A stretch of 64,000 bases of DNA from Vibrio variabilis (lineage in GTDB: Bacteria; Pseudomonadota; Gammaproteobacteria; Enterobacterales; Vibrionaceae): the NCBI RefSeq assembly GCF_003263785.1, contig NZ_JYJK01000130.1:151892-215891 (forward strand), written 5' to 3'. The position numbers and the translations under genes are program-made. Positions 56,238 through 64,000 of the stretch are shown here, piece by piece. The notes below the pieces were generated by a model, which was given only the letters and a program-made list of their open reading frames with translations, made no database searches and had not been told where the DNA came from. Position 1 is the first letter of the stretch; each line of letters begins with the position of its first letter.

Positions 56238-56780
56238 TTACACGCCTCCTAACCAAGCCTGTACATATTCAAGCGCAATGTACGCCGATGACATCCCCAG
56301 TACCGCACCAATCACCACATCGGTAAGAAAATGCACTCCAAGCAGAATGCGTGAAGCGCCAATGAGCACTGCCCACATCAGCGCGGAATCGTGCCACTCG
56401 GGATAAAACTGACCAATAATGGTCGCCATCAAAAAAGCGGCTGCAGTATGCCCTGACGGTAAGCTGTAGCGATCAGACGGGGTAATAAAGGCCTGCAGTA
56501 AATGAGAAAACTCTTCAGGCCTGCGACGCTTGAAGCTGTTTTTCGCTAACCAATAAATCGGTAACTCGATAGCAAACGCCAACAAGGCTGTGGCAAAAAA
56601 CAACTTGCCAACAGCGTCATCTAACCAAAAAACCGCGATGCCAAGTAACAGGTACAAATGACCGTCGCCCGTTCTAGACACCCAACGACTCACCGATGCT
56701 ACTTGGGCGTTAAAGCGATGCTTTAAACAAAACAATGAAAAAGCCAAATCCATTCTTGCTATGGGTTCAATCGTTCGCAC
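56238..56780 (-). CDS. PAP2-family phosphatase
   Basis: A 180-residue inner-membrane phosphatase of the PAP2 superfamily with five or six hydrophobic segments. The three acid-phosphatase signature motifs are in order: KNSFKRRRP (KxxxxxxRP) near residue 80, PSGHTAAAF (PSGH) near 107, and SRILLGVHFLTDVV (SRxxxxxHxxxD) near 143. Substrates of the family are undecaprenyl pyrophosphate, phosphatidic acid or related lipid phosphates. It is upstream of and contiguous with the glycosyltransferase gene. Confidence 0.9.
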   Translation of the reverse strand: MRTIEPIARMDLAFSLFCLKHRFNAQVASVSRWVSRTGDGHLYLLLGIAVFWLDDAVGKLFFATALLAFAIELPIYWLAKNSFKRRRPEEFSHLLQAFITPSDRYSLPSGHTAAAFLMATIIGQFYPEWHDSALMWAVLIGASRILLGVHFLTDVVIGAVLGMSSAYIALEYVQAWLGGV

Positions 56781-56865
56781 AACCTACTCCTTGTTAGACG
56801 CGCAGTTCATGATCAAAAAGTAGTCAGCAACAATGACAATTCGGTGACGATTTATTGGAGAAACG

Positions 56866-56907
56866 ATGAAAGTTAGCGCTAGAGGAACCCTAGTCACTAA
56901 CTTTCAT
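56866..56907. terminator. Hairpin after the RND operon
   Basis: ATGAAAGTTAG (56866-56876) and CTAACTTTCAT (56897-56907), perfect 11-bp arms, with inner CTAG/CTAG. It is the probable end of the RND transcript on the minus strand, although the U-tract there is poor. Confidence 0.55.
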
Positions 56908-56935
56908 TTTATTGAGAGATGAGATTTATGGCGTG

Positions 56936-59900
56936 TTAAAGCTCTTCATGTTTATGCACCAATCCCCAATCTGCAAGAATGGCGTAGGCCGAAGGAATCA
57001 TGAACAACACCAAAGCTGTGGACGCAAAAATACCGAACACAATTGAAATAACCAGAGGCTGAATAACCTGAGCCTGAAGGCTGGTCTCGGTAAGCAATGG
57101 CAGCAAACCCGCAGCCGTAGTCATTGATGTCAAGAATACAGCTCTAAAGCGCTCACGGCTCGCTTTCACCACAGAGTCATGCACTGAGTCGCCTTCATCA
57201 ACGTGGTGACGTATGTACTGCACCAGTAAGATAGAATCGTTGACAACAATCCCCGCCAAAGACACAAAGCCCATAATACTTGGCATACTCATCGAGTGTC
57301 CCAGTAACAAGTGTCCCCAGACCACGCCGATAAAGGCAAGCGGTATTGCCAGCATCACCACAAACGGCTCTAGGTAGCTTCTGAACTGGTAGCTAAGAAT
57401 GGTGAACACGCCAAAAAGCCCTAGCAAAAAGCCTTTCGCCATCGATGCGCCTGTCTCCGCGCTGTCTTTGGTTTCACCCTCAAAGTCAAAACGCAGTCCT
57501 GGGTACTCTTTTTGTAGCTTAGCGACTTCTTCGGCTTGGAACTGCCTAATAATATCAGTTGAGCTCGCTTTAGTGGTATCAACATCACCAAACACACTGA
57601 CCGTTCTCAGGCCGTTAACACGTTGAATACGAACATAGTTACGCTGAAAATCGAGCGTCGTGACCGATGCCAACGGTACTTGCGAGCCGTCCGCCAAGAA
57701 AATCGGGAAATTCGATAGCTGCTGAATGTCACCGATATCTTGCTTGTCGAGCTTCACTTCAATCTTAATGTTCTCAACGCCCACTTGGATCTCATCGGCG
57801 GTTTGACCAAAGAAGGCCGCACGCAACTGACTTGCGATCATCTGACCGTTCACCCCAAAGCTCTCAGCACCCGGACGCAGTTTAACTAAGATCTCTTCTT
57901 TACCGAGACGCATGTCATCGAGCACACCACTCACACCATCAAACTCATTGAGGTATTGCTGGATCTCGACCGATGCGGCTTTGAGCATATCCAGATCATC
58001 ATGTGCGATACGCACTTCAATCGCACGACCACCTGGCCCCATCGTAGGCTGCTTAAAGACCATAGAGATTGGGTCGGCAAGCTCTCCCACATCTTCGCGC
58101 CAAGCATCAATAAACTCATCGATCAGCGTATTGCGGATCTCTGCACTCAGCAGATCTAGCCTGACTGTCGCAATATGAGGACCGGATTCGTTGGCATCTC
58201 GGTTAGTGTTGAACTGACTGGTGATTTGCTTCACCAAGGTTTCACCACCTTCAACCTCTTCACTCCACTGCTCATTGAGCTTTTCAGCGGACAGAACGAT
58301 TTGATCGACCACTCGCTCCGTCTGAGACAACGATGCCCCCGGAGGCAGAATAATACGAGCTTCGGCAATATCACCATCCAATGCAGGGAATGGATTGAAC
58401 TTCACCACACCACCAGCCAGTAGACTGACAGAGATAAGCAGCGCCGCAAACACACTGCCCATGAAGACGTAGCGATAAGAGACGACTTTATCTACCGCAT
58501 TCACTAGCGTGGTGTTTCTGAAGTGCTCAAATCGCTCCAGCAACACACGTTTGAACTTCACAGGCTGCTTGTCACGATTATGTTTATGCAAAGAGTGAGA
58601 TAAGTGGTTAGGTAGAATCAAGAAGGCTTCAACCAGACTCAGTGACAAGACAAGTATCAGCACCTGAGGCACAGCTCTCAGCACTGCGCCCATCTCCCCT
58701 TGTAAGAACAACAAACTGCCGAAGATACATACTGTGGTTAAGAAAGATGAGATAACACCTGGTAGCACCTTCTTAACGCCGTTTATCACCGCATCATCAA
58801 TTTTCTGCCCACGGTCTAAGTGCGCCTGAATAGATTCCGCGATCACAATGGCATCATCCATCATGATACCAATCGCCATCAGCAGCCCCACCAGAGACAT
58901 AATGTTGATGGAGAGCCCGAGGTTCGCCATCAAGAACAAGCCACCAAGGAACGCCACCGGCAAGCCCGCAGCTACCCAGAATGAGTAACGGAAACTAAAG
59001 AACAGCCACATGGTTGCAAACACCAGCAAGATACCTTGCCAGCCGTTTTTCACCATCATGGTCAGGCGATCCCACAGTATGGAAGACATATCATTGGTCA
59101 TCTCAAGCGTGACCCCTTCAGGGGCAATTAGGCGCTGCGCTTCAACAAACTCCGTCACCTTCTCTTTCACACGTAGCGCGTCGTCTTCTTTGTTCTTGCT
59201 GATTTTCAGTACGGCAGATGGCTTGCCGTTAAACAGGACTTTTTGCTCATCCAGTTCGAATCGGTCGGTAATGGTCGCGACATCTTTGAGACGAATCAAC
59301 GCACCACTTGGGCTGGAGCCCACCACGATCGACTCCAACTCTTGAGGGGTAATCCGCCTCTCATCAAAGCGAATCAAAAAGTTCTTATCTTCCGTTTCGA
59401 CATTACCGCTTGGCAGCTTAATATTTTGATTACCAATCTGGGTCGCAATATCACCGATACTTAACCCAAGCTGACGCATGATCTGAGTATTGAGCTCAAC
59501 GCGATACTGGTGATCAGAAAAGCCACTGACATCAACGAGTGAAACACCATAGTCGAGCTTAAGCGTGCGCTTTAATTGTTCCGCATAGGCTTTTAGCTCT
59601 GGCCAACTGGTTTCAGCGGTGATCGCCACATCGACAACAGGTTCGTTCCAATCCAGCTCTTGCACGACAGGTGATTCAATCTCTTCTGGAAAATCGTTGA
59701 TCGCGTTGATCTGAGTTTGAACATCCACCAGCATTCGGCCAATGTCCGCTTTTTCATCAAGCTTAAGGGTCAGTCTTGCGGAGCCTTCAATCGCTTCACA
59801 TTTGGTCTCGACGATGTTTGAAAGGCCGTCAACGGCATCTTCCATACGTACACACAAGCTCTCTTCCACTTCTTGTGGAGAGGCGCCTGGGTAAGTGATC

Positions 59901-60037
59901 GCAGCCATGATGTAGGGCGGATCGAACTCAGGAAAGGTCTCACGCTTGATGGTCGACAGCGAACTGATACCCAGTATCAGCAGCGCGAGCATCAATAGGT
60001 TTGCCGCTGTTGGGTGTTTGGAGAAAAATCGAATCAT
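56936..60037 (-). CDS. RND-family multidrug/hydrophobe efflux permease
   Basis: A 1033-residue RND (HAE-1-like) inner-membrane antiporter, 12 membrane helices in two halves with two large periplasmic loops. TM1 is the start, FFSKHPTAANLLMLALLILG. The TM4 proton-relay acids are in MAIGIMMDDAIVIAESIQAH near residue 393. The second half carries LAGIVVNDSILLVQYI near residue 935. A helical hydrophilic loop near residue 480 holds HNRDKQPVKFKR. It overlaps its adaptor gene by four bases. The substrate is unknown. No outer-membrane factor gene is adjacent, so a TolC elsewhere is likely used. Confidence 0.93.
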   Translation of the reverse strand: MIRFFSKHPTAANLLMLALLILGISSLSTIKRETFPEFDPPYIMAAITYPGASPQEVEESLCVRMEDAVDGLSNIVETKCEAIEGSARLTLKLDEKADIGRMLVDVQTQINAINDFPEEIESPVVQELDWNEPVVDVAITAETSWPELKAYAEQLKRTLKLDYGVSLVDVSGFSDHQYRVELNTQIMRQLGLSIGDIATQIGNQNIKLPSGNVETEDKNFLIRFDERRITPQELESIVVGSSPSGALIRLKDVATITDRFELDEQKVLFNGKPSAVLKISKNKEDDALRVKEKVTEFVEAQRLIAPEGVTLEMTNDMSSILWDRLTMMVKNGWQGILLVFATMWLFFSFRYSFWVAAGLPVAFLGGLFLMANLGLSINIMSLVGLLMAIGIMMDDAIVIAESIQAHLDRGQKIDDAVINGVKKVLPGVISSFLTTVCIFGSLLFLQGEMGAVLRAVPQVLILVLSLSLVEAFLILPNHLSHSLHKHNRDKQPVKFKRVLLERFEHFRNTTLVNAVDKVVSYRYVFMGSVFAALLISVSLLAGGVVKFNPFPALDGDIAEARIILPPGASLSQTERVVDQIVLSAEKLNEQWSEEVEGGETLVKQITSQFNTNRDANESGPHIATVRLDLLSAEIRNTLIDEFIDAWREDVGELADPISMVFKQPTMGPGGRAIEVRIAHDDLDMLKAASVEIQQYLNEFDGVSGVLDDMRLGKEEILVKLRPGAESFGVNGQMIASQLRAAFFGQTADEIQVGVENIKIEVKLDKQDIGDIQQLSNFPIFLADGSQVPLASVTTLDFQRNYVRIQRVNGLRTVSVFGDVDTTKASSTDIIRQFQAEEVAKLQKEYPGLRFDFEGETKDSAETGASMAKGFLLGLFGVFTILSYQFRSYLEPFVVMLAIPLAFIGVVWGHLLLGHSMSMPSIMGFVSLAGIVVNDSILLVQYIRHHVDEGDSVHDSVVKASRERFRAVFLTSMTTAAGLLPLLTETSLQAQVIQPLVISIVFGIFASTALVLFMIPSAYAILADWGLVHKHEEL

Positions 60038-61353
60038 TGGGTGACCTCTCCAGCGCTGTCATCATCACTTTGACTATCGCGCAGTAGCATCCCTTCAATG
60101 GCAGGCAAGATATCGTTGAGGATCACTTTCTCACCCGCTTCGAGATCACCAGAAATGATCACCTGATTGTCACGACGATATTCGACCTTCACATCGCGCA
60201 TTTCCAAACGGTTTTCAGCGTTCATTAGATAGATTTTGTCACCATGCAAAGCACGCTCAGGAACAGACCAAGATTGCTGTTGTTGCCCTTCAATTGTTGC
60301 CTTCACAAACATGCCATTAACCAGCACAGGCGTACCCGCCAAGCCGTTACTGCTTGGTAATTGCGACACCTCTAGGATCACCCCAGCGGTTGCTTGGTTG
60401 GCATCCACGGTTTCACTGACACGCGCAACTTTGGCTGGCCAAGTTGCGGTTAAGTTGCCGCTGCTGAGTTCGACCGTCGCTTGCAGCTTATCGAGCTCGC
60501 CGCGCTCGGCTTGGCTCTCATCCCATGAGAGTGTGTCAGAGAGCAGCTGTAGGTCGTGGATCGACAATTGAGCTTCTACTTCCATGACATCGTTTAGGTG
60601 CGCGGTGACCATGGTTTGCTGTAAGTTCACCACCTGATTGATTTCAGCATCGACCTCTGAGATACGCATCGTCATCGGCAGCGTGATGCGGGTTTTCTCT
60701 AGCGAGCGCTGCGCTTCATCGGCTTTTGCTTGATTGACCTTAACTAGCGCTTCAGATACCCCACGCTCATCTGGCATCAGCGCCAGTTGGTTTTCAATCT
60801 CTTGGACTAGCTTCTTTTGTGAAAGCATGTTTTGCTGCTGAGTATCTACATCAGACTGTGAAGTAAGCCCGCGCTTATTTAAGTCCACACGGCGCTGATA
60901 CTCGTTTTCCGCTAGTTTCAAACGATTCATCTCAATCGACAGGGTCTGCTTTAGGTTGGTTTCTTCTTGATCAAGGCGCGCTAACTGGGTTTGGCTCGAC
61001 TTCAGGTCGGCAATGGCTTGAGATAGCTTGAGCTCATAGTCTAAAGGGTCAATTCGAAGAATTTCTGTGCCCGCTGCTATCACTGTGCCTTTCTCAAGAT
61101 TGGGGTGTTTGTAGATAACCGCCCCGGTTACCTCAGCTATGGCTTGCCATTGAACTTTTGGTTCTGCGCGACCAAAACCAATCGCTACTGGCGCTGACAT
61201 CTGAGGCTGTAGCGGCATGATATCCACCACTCGTGAACGATCGCCTGCCGGTTTGGTTGGCACGTCAGGACGCAGGTTAACGGCGGCGATTAAAGCCACG
61301 ACACCTACTGCAAAAACTGGAAAGAACAGGAGTTTTTTGTTTATAGACTTCAT
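60034..61353 (-). CDS. RND efflux periplasmic adaptor (HlyD family)
   Basis: A 439-residue membrane-fusion protein. An N-terminal anchor (residues 9-25) precedes the lipoyl half-motif (VTGAVIYKHPNLEKGTVIAA, near residue 73). A long alpha-helical coiled coil runs from about 105 to 215 (LSQAIADLKSSQTQLARLDQ and following). A beta-barrel domain then contains MTMRISEVDAEINQVVNLQQ. No lipobox Cys. It links the permease to an outer-membrane channel. It lies 18 bases after the tetR gene and overlaps the permease gene by four bases. Confidence 0.92.
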   Translation of the reverse strand: MKSINKKLLFFPVFAVGVVALIAAVNLRPDVPTKPAGDRSRVVDIMPLQPQMSAPVAIGFGRAEPKVQWQAIAEVTGAVIYKHPNLEKGTVIAAGTEILRIDPLDYELKLSQAIADLKSSQTQLARLDQEETNLKQTLSIEMNRLKLAENEYQRRVDLNKRGLTSQSDVDTQQQNMLSQKKLVQEIENQLALMPDERGVSEALVKVNQAKADEAQRSLEKTRITLPMTMRISEVDAEINQVVNLQQTMVTAHLNDVMEVEAQLSIHDLQLLSDTLSWDESQAERGELDKLQATVELSSGNLTATWPAKVARVSETVDANQATAGVILEVSQLPSSNGLAGTPVLVNGMFVKATIEGQQQQSWSVPERALHGDKIYLMNAENRLEMRDVKVEYRRDNQVIISGDLEAGEKVILNDILPAIEGMLLRDSQSDDDSAGEVTQ

Positions 61354-61371
61354 AGAGATACATTCTTCAAA

Positions 61372-62022
61372 TTAGGATGGGTCACGTAACAACCCACGCT
61401 TAAGCAAGGCGATGTTATGTTCGAGGAGTTCATTTAAAAATTCTTCATTGACTTCAATGCCGTGCAAGCTCAGAAGTCCAGGAGGTGCGATAAATGGAAA
61501 CACCATTAGGCTAATGAGTGAGATTTTGCACATACGTGGGCTCAACCCTTCATGTAACAATCCGAGTTTAGACATTTTATTGAACATGAAATCTTGGTCT
61601 GGACGACCAATGTCGGCAAACACTTTTTCAAACAAGCGACGCTGCGTGGCTGAGGGAGGCATGTGCATGACTTGAGAGATCAAGCGCGGAAACTGCGGAA
61701 CTTTATTCATTTCAAAATAATAAGTACGCATGAAGTCAGTGAGGTTGCCGTAATCACCATTTTTCATCAGCGATTCCATTTTGCTCTTCATTGGCTGCAG
61801 GGTTTCGCGTACCATGGTCTCAAACAAGCCTTCTTTGTTACCAAAGTAGTAGCGAATCATGGCGATATTAACGCCCGCCTTTTGCGCAATGAGACGTGTA
61901 GAAACTTTGTCATAGGGCATCACTACGAACAGATCACGAGCGTTAGTAAGCAGCTTCTGCCTAGCATCTGTGCGCTCTTTGGGGCGACCAACTTTACGAG
62001 TGGTCTCAGCCGCGTTCGTCAT
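61372..62022 (-). CDS. TetR-family repressor of the RND operon
   Basis: A 216-residue TetR-type regulator. The N-terminal HTH region reads VSTRLIAQKAGVNIAMIRYYFGNKEGLFETM (about residues 39-70; key residues RLIAQKAGV, IRYYFGNK). A variable ligand-binding domain follows. It is the first gene of the tetR-adaptor-permease operon. Two near-identical palindromes just upstream (62040-62054 and 62103-62120) are likely its own operators, so it probably autorepresses and represses efflux until a ligand binds. Confidence 0.92.
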   Translation of the reverse strand: MTNAAETTRKVGRPKERTDARQKLLTNARDLFVVMPYDKVSTRLIAQKAGVNIAMIRYYFGNKEGLFETMVRETLQPMKSKMESLMKNGDYGNLTDFMRTYYFEMNKVPQFPRLISQVMHMPPSATQRRLFEKVFADIGRPDQDFMFNKMSKLGLLHEGLSPRMCKISLISLMVFPFIAPPGLLSLHGIEVNEEFLNELLEHNIALLKRGLLRDPS

Positions 62023-62039
62023 ACCAATCCTTGCTTTTA

Positions 62040-62054
62040 TTAATCATTGATTAA
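62040..62054. promoter_or_regulatory. TetR operator candidate 1
   Basis: TTAATCA-T-TGATTAA, a perfect 7-bp palindrome 18 bases upstream of the tetR start codon. Confidence 0.65.
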
Positions 62055-62102
62055 TTGTAGAGTAAAGCTTGTTCAACCCGCGAACAGTTAAATTCATCAA
62101 AT

Positions 62103-62120
62103 ATTAATCAGATGATTAAT
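62103..62120. promoter_or_regulatory. TetR operator candidate 2
   Basis: ATTAATCA-GA-TGATTAAT, a perfect 8-bp palindrome with the same TTAATCA/TGATTAA core, spaced by two bases instead of one. Confidence 0.65.
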
Positions 62121-62197
62121 TATAAGTAAGCAACTCCCTCCCCCTCTTAGAATAAAGAGTGAACTGCTCCGATATCCATAAAAATTCAGATTAACCC

Positions 62198-62226
62198 TTG
62201 ACGCATGAAGCTGAGTGCGGTACTAA
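62198..62226 (+). promoter_or_regulatory. leu operon promoter
   Basis: TTGACG at 62198-62203, 17-base spacer, TACTAA at 62221-62226; predicted start near 62233, upstream of the leader peptide. Confidence 0.6.
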
Positions 62227-62258
62227 TCTTGTAACTTATTTTTGTGGAACGCATAACA

Positions 62259-62321
62259 GTGTCATTACGTTTTTCTCTACTCCTGAACCTCCTCCTTATC
62301 GTGAAAACATCGCGCGGGTAG
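62259..62321 (+). CDS. leuL: leu operon leader peptide
   Basis: A 20-codon frame, GTG start, reading VSLRFSLLLNLLLIVKTSRG with the V at the start as Met. Seven codons are Leu: TTA, then CTA-CTC-CTG and CTC-CTC-CTT in two tight clusters. This is the signal for ribosome stalling when charged tRNA-Leu is scarce. The stop is at 62319. The attenuator hairpin follows 33 bases later. The Shine-Dalgarno (GTGGAAC) is weak. Confidence 0.8.
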   Translation: MSLRFSLLLNLLLIVKTSRG

Positions 62322-62353
62322 GTTGTGGACGAAAAACACCACATAAAGAATTC

Positions 62354-62386
62354 CAAAAAACCCGCTTACACAAGCGGGTTTTTTTA
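62354..62386 (+). terminator. leu attenuator
   Basis: AAAACCCGCTT-ACAC-AAGCGGGTTTTTTTA between leader peptide and leuA. It is a strong intrinsic terminator expected to be disrupted when the ribosome stalls on the leader Leu codons. Confidence 0.88.
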
Positions 62387-62437
62387 TATCGATTGAACTG
62401 GACGTAAACGATTAACCTGGAAAAAGAGGAAGCAAAT

Positions 62438-63985
62438 ATGAACGATCAGGTGATTATATTCGACACCACATTGCGTGACGGCGAACAAGCACTTTCAGCA
62501 AGTCTAACAGTGAAAGAGAAGCTGCAAATTGCTTACGCGCTCGAGCGTCTGGGTGTGGATGTTATCGAAGCTGGCTTCCCTATCTCCTCTCCAGGTGATT
62601 TTGAATCGGTACAGACCATCGCAAAACACATCAAAAACAGCCGTGTGTGTGCTCTATCTCGAGCGGTAGCGAAAGACATTGATGCGGCAGCTGAAGCGTT
62701 AAAAGTGGCGGATGCCTTCCGTATCCACACCTTCATTTCCACCTCGACCGTCCATGTTCAAGACAAACTGCGCCGCAGCTACGACGATGTGGTTGAGATG
62801 GGCGTAAAGGCGGTTAAGCATGCGCGTAACTACACTGATGACGTTGAGTTCTCATGTGAAGATGCAGGTCGTACGCCTATCGACAACTTGTGTCGTATGG
62901 TAGAAGCCGCTATCGATGCTGGCGCTCGCACCATAAACATCCCAGACACCGTCGGCTACACCGTCCCAAATGAGTTCGGTGGCATTATCCAGACACTTTT
63001 CAATCGCGTTCCAAACATCGACAAAGCCATCATCTCTGTGCACTGTCACGATGACTTAGGCATGTCAGTGGCCAACTCGATCGCCGCTGTACAAGCTGGC
63101 GCTAGACAAATCGAAGGTACTATTAATGGTATCGGTGAGCGTGCAGGCAACTGCTCGCTAGAAGAAATCGCGATGATCATCAAAACGCGCCAAGAGTTGT
63201 TAGGCGTTCACACCGGTCTTCAGCATCAAGAGATCCACCGCACCAGTAAGCTAGTGTCTCAGCTATGTAATATGCCGATTCAGGACAATAAGGCGATTGT
63301 TGGTGCCAACGCGTTCAGTCACTCCTCAGGCATCCACCAAGATGGCATGCTCAAGAATAAGAACACTTACGAGATCATGACCCCTGAGTCTATTGGTCTG
63401 AAAAACAAAGCCTTGAACCTAACCAGCCGCTCTGGTCGTGCAGCGGTTAAGAGCCATATGGATTCAATGGGTTACAGCGAGCATGAGTACAACCTAGATA
63501 CTTTGTATCAAGATTTCTTGAAGCTTGCGGATCGCAAAGGTCAGGTATTCGACTACGACCTAGAAGCATTAATGCACTTTGCTAACTTGCGCGAAGAAGA
63601 CGACTTCTTTAAGTTGAACTACTTGAGCGTTCAATCAGGCAGCATCATGGCAACCACTAGCATTAAGATCCAATGCGGTGATGAAGAAAAATGCGAAGCG
63701 GCTGTGGGTAACGGTCCGGTTGATGCACTTTATCAATGTATCTATCGCGTAACAGGTTACGACATTGTACTAGACAAGTTTGATTTGACAGCGAAAGGCG
63801 AAGGTGAAGATGGCCTGGGTCAGGCGGATATCATCGCCAACTACAAAGGCCGCAAATATCACGGTACGGGTATCTCAACCGACATCGTTGAGGCTTCAGG
63901 TCAGGCACTACTTCATGTTATCAATAGTATTCATCGTGCGGATCAAATCGAAGTGATGAAGCAGAGCAAGGCTGAAGCGGTATAG
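62438..63985 (+). CDS. leuA: 2-isopropylmalate synthase
   Basis: LeuA condenses acetyl-CoA and 2-oxoisovalerate in the first committed step of leucine synthesis. It has 515 residues. The catalytic DTTLRDGEQALSASL starts at Asp9. VEFSCEDAGRTP and the metal-binding histidines in VHCHDDLGMSVANS near residue 205 follow. The allosteric LeuA C-terminal domain (about 390-515) is complete and gives leucine feedback inhibition. AAAAGAGGAAGC precedes the ATG. The leuBCD genes presumably follow past the window edge. Expression is set by the leader peptide and attenuator upstream. Confidence 0.97.
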   Translation: MNDQVIIFDTTLRDGEQALSASLTVKEKLQIAYALERLGVDVIEAGFPISSPGDFESVQTIAKHIKNSRVCALSRAVAKDIDAAAEALKVADAFRIHTFISTSTVHVQDKLRRSYDDVVEMGVKAVKHARNYTDDVEFSCEDAGRTPIDNLCRMVEAAIDAGARTINIPDTVGYTVPNEFGGIIQTLFNRVPNIDKAIISVHCHDDLGMSVANSIAAVQAGARQIEGTINGIGERAGNCSLEEIAMIIKTRQELLGVHTGLQHQEIHRTSKLVSQLCNMPIQDNKAIVGANAFSHSSGIHQDGMLKNKNTYEIMTPESIGLKNKALNLTSRSGRAAVKSHMDSMGYSEHEYNLDTLYQDFLKLADRKGQVFDYDLEALMHFANLREEDDFFKLNYLSVQSGSIMATTSIKIQCGDEEKCEAAVGNGPVDALYQCIYRVTGYDIVLDKFDLTAKGEGEDGLGQADIIANYKGRKYHGTGISTDIVEASGQALLHVINSIHRADQIEVMKQSKAEAV

Positions 63986-64000
63986 AGATGATCCTTGGTC

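Noticed and set aside
62198..62407. A 69-residue plus-strand frame across the leu leader
   Set aside because: It reads through the attenuator hairpin and in a different frame from the leucine-rich leader peptide.

Overview
The window is from chromosome 1 of a Vibrio (Vibrionaceae, Gammaproteobacteria). The evidence is a set of recognisable Vibrio genes (hlyU, vpsR, nptA, a TonB2-type cluster, a VC2487-like glycosyltransferase, leuO) in vibrio-like order, mixed with enterobacterial-type blocks (rpsT/murJ/ribF/ileS/lspA/fkpB/ispH and xerD/dsbC/recJ/prfB/lysS with fldB divergent). I see no prophage, insertion sequence, CRISPR array, rRNA or tRNA gene.

Layout. 1-2.2 kb: a structured non-coding stretch, then a secreted BNR-type lipoprotein. 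2.3-10.5 kb: isoprenoid (ispH), lipoprotein and envelope genes (lspA, murJ), flavin synthesis (ribF), ileS and rpsT. 10.6-15.6 kb: regulators hlyU and nhaR, the phosphate transporter nptA behind a Pho-box-like site, an Slp-type lipoprotein, a glycine-zipper protein and an SDR. 15.7-21 kb: rppH-ptsP-tauE-lgt-thyA operon. 21.0-21.6 kb: non-coding gap with four DnaA-box matches, then mutH. 22.3-26 kb: small genes, a Tas-like aldo/keto reductase and vpsR. 26.3-33.2 kb: lysS, prfB (programmed frameshift), recJ, dsbC, xerD and divergent fldB. 33.3-40.3 kb: brnQ, trmN6, srmB, yaaA, a sodium:amino-acid symporter, DUF3545. 40.4-45.5 kb: Fur-box-preceded operon DUF3450-ttpC-exbB-exbD-tonB-TPR for energised iron uptake. 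45.5-51.6 kb: hemerythrin, ung, a small gene, nfo, grcA with two FNR-like sites, tyrS and an M23 endopeptidase. 51.7-64 kb: acyl-CoA ligase, leuO, glycosyltransferase, PAP2 phosphatase, an RND efflux operon with its TetR regulator and twin operators, and leuA behind a leucine-rich leader peptide and attenuator.

Sequence quality dominates interpretation. At least sixteen places break an otherwise intact conserved gene (ileS, murJ three times, slp, rppH, mutH, tas, vpsR, recJ, xerD, the symporter, ttpC, ung, and twice in a small gene next to ung). Each is repaired by adding back a single G or C, usually in a G/C run. Several are essential or core genes, so these look like systematic one-base deletions in the sequence rather than pseudogenes. 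The one genuine frameshift is the prfB recoding site, which is intact. Coordinates for affected genes span the whole restored gene.
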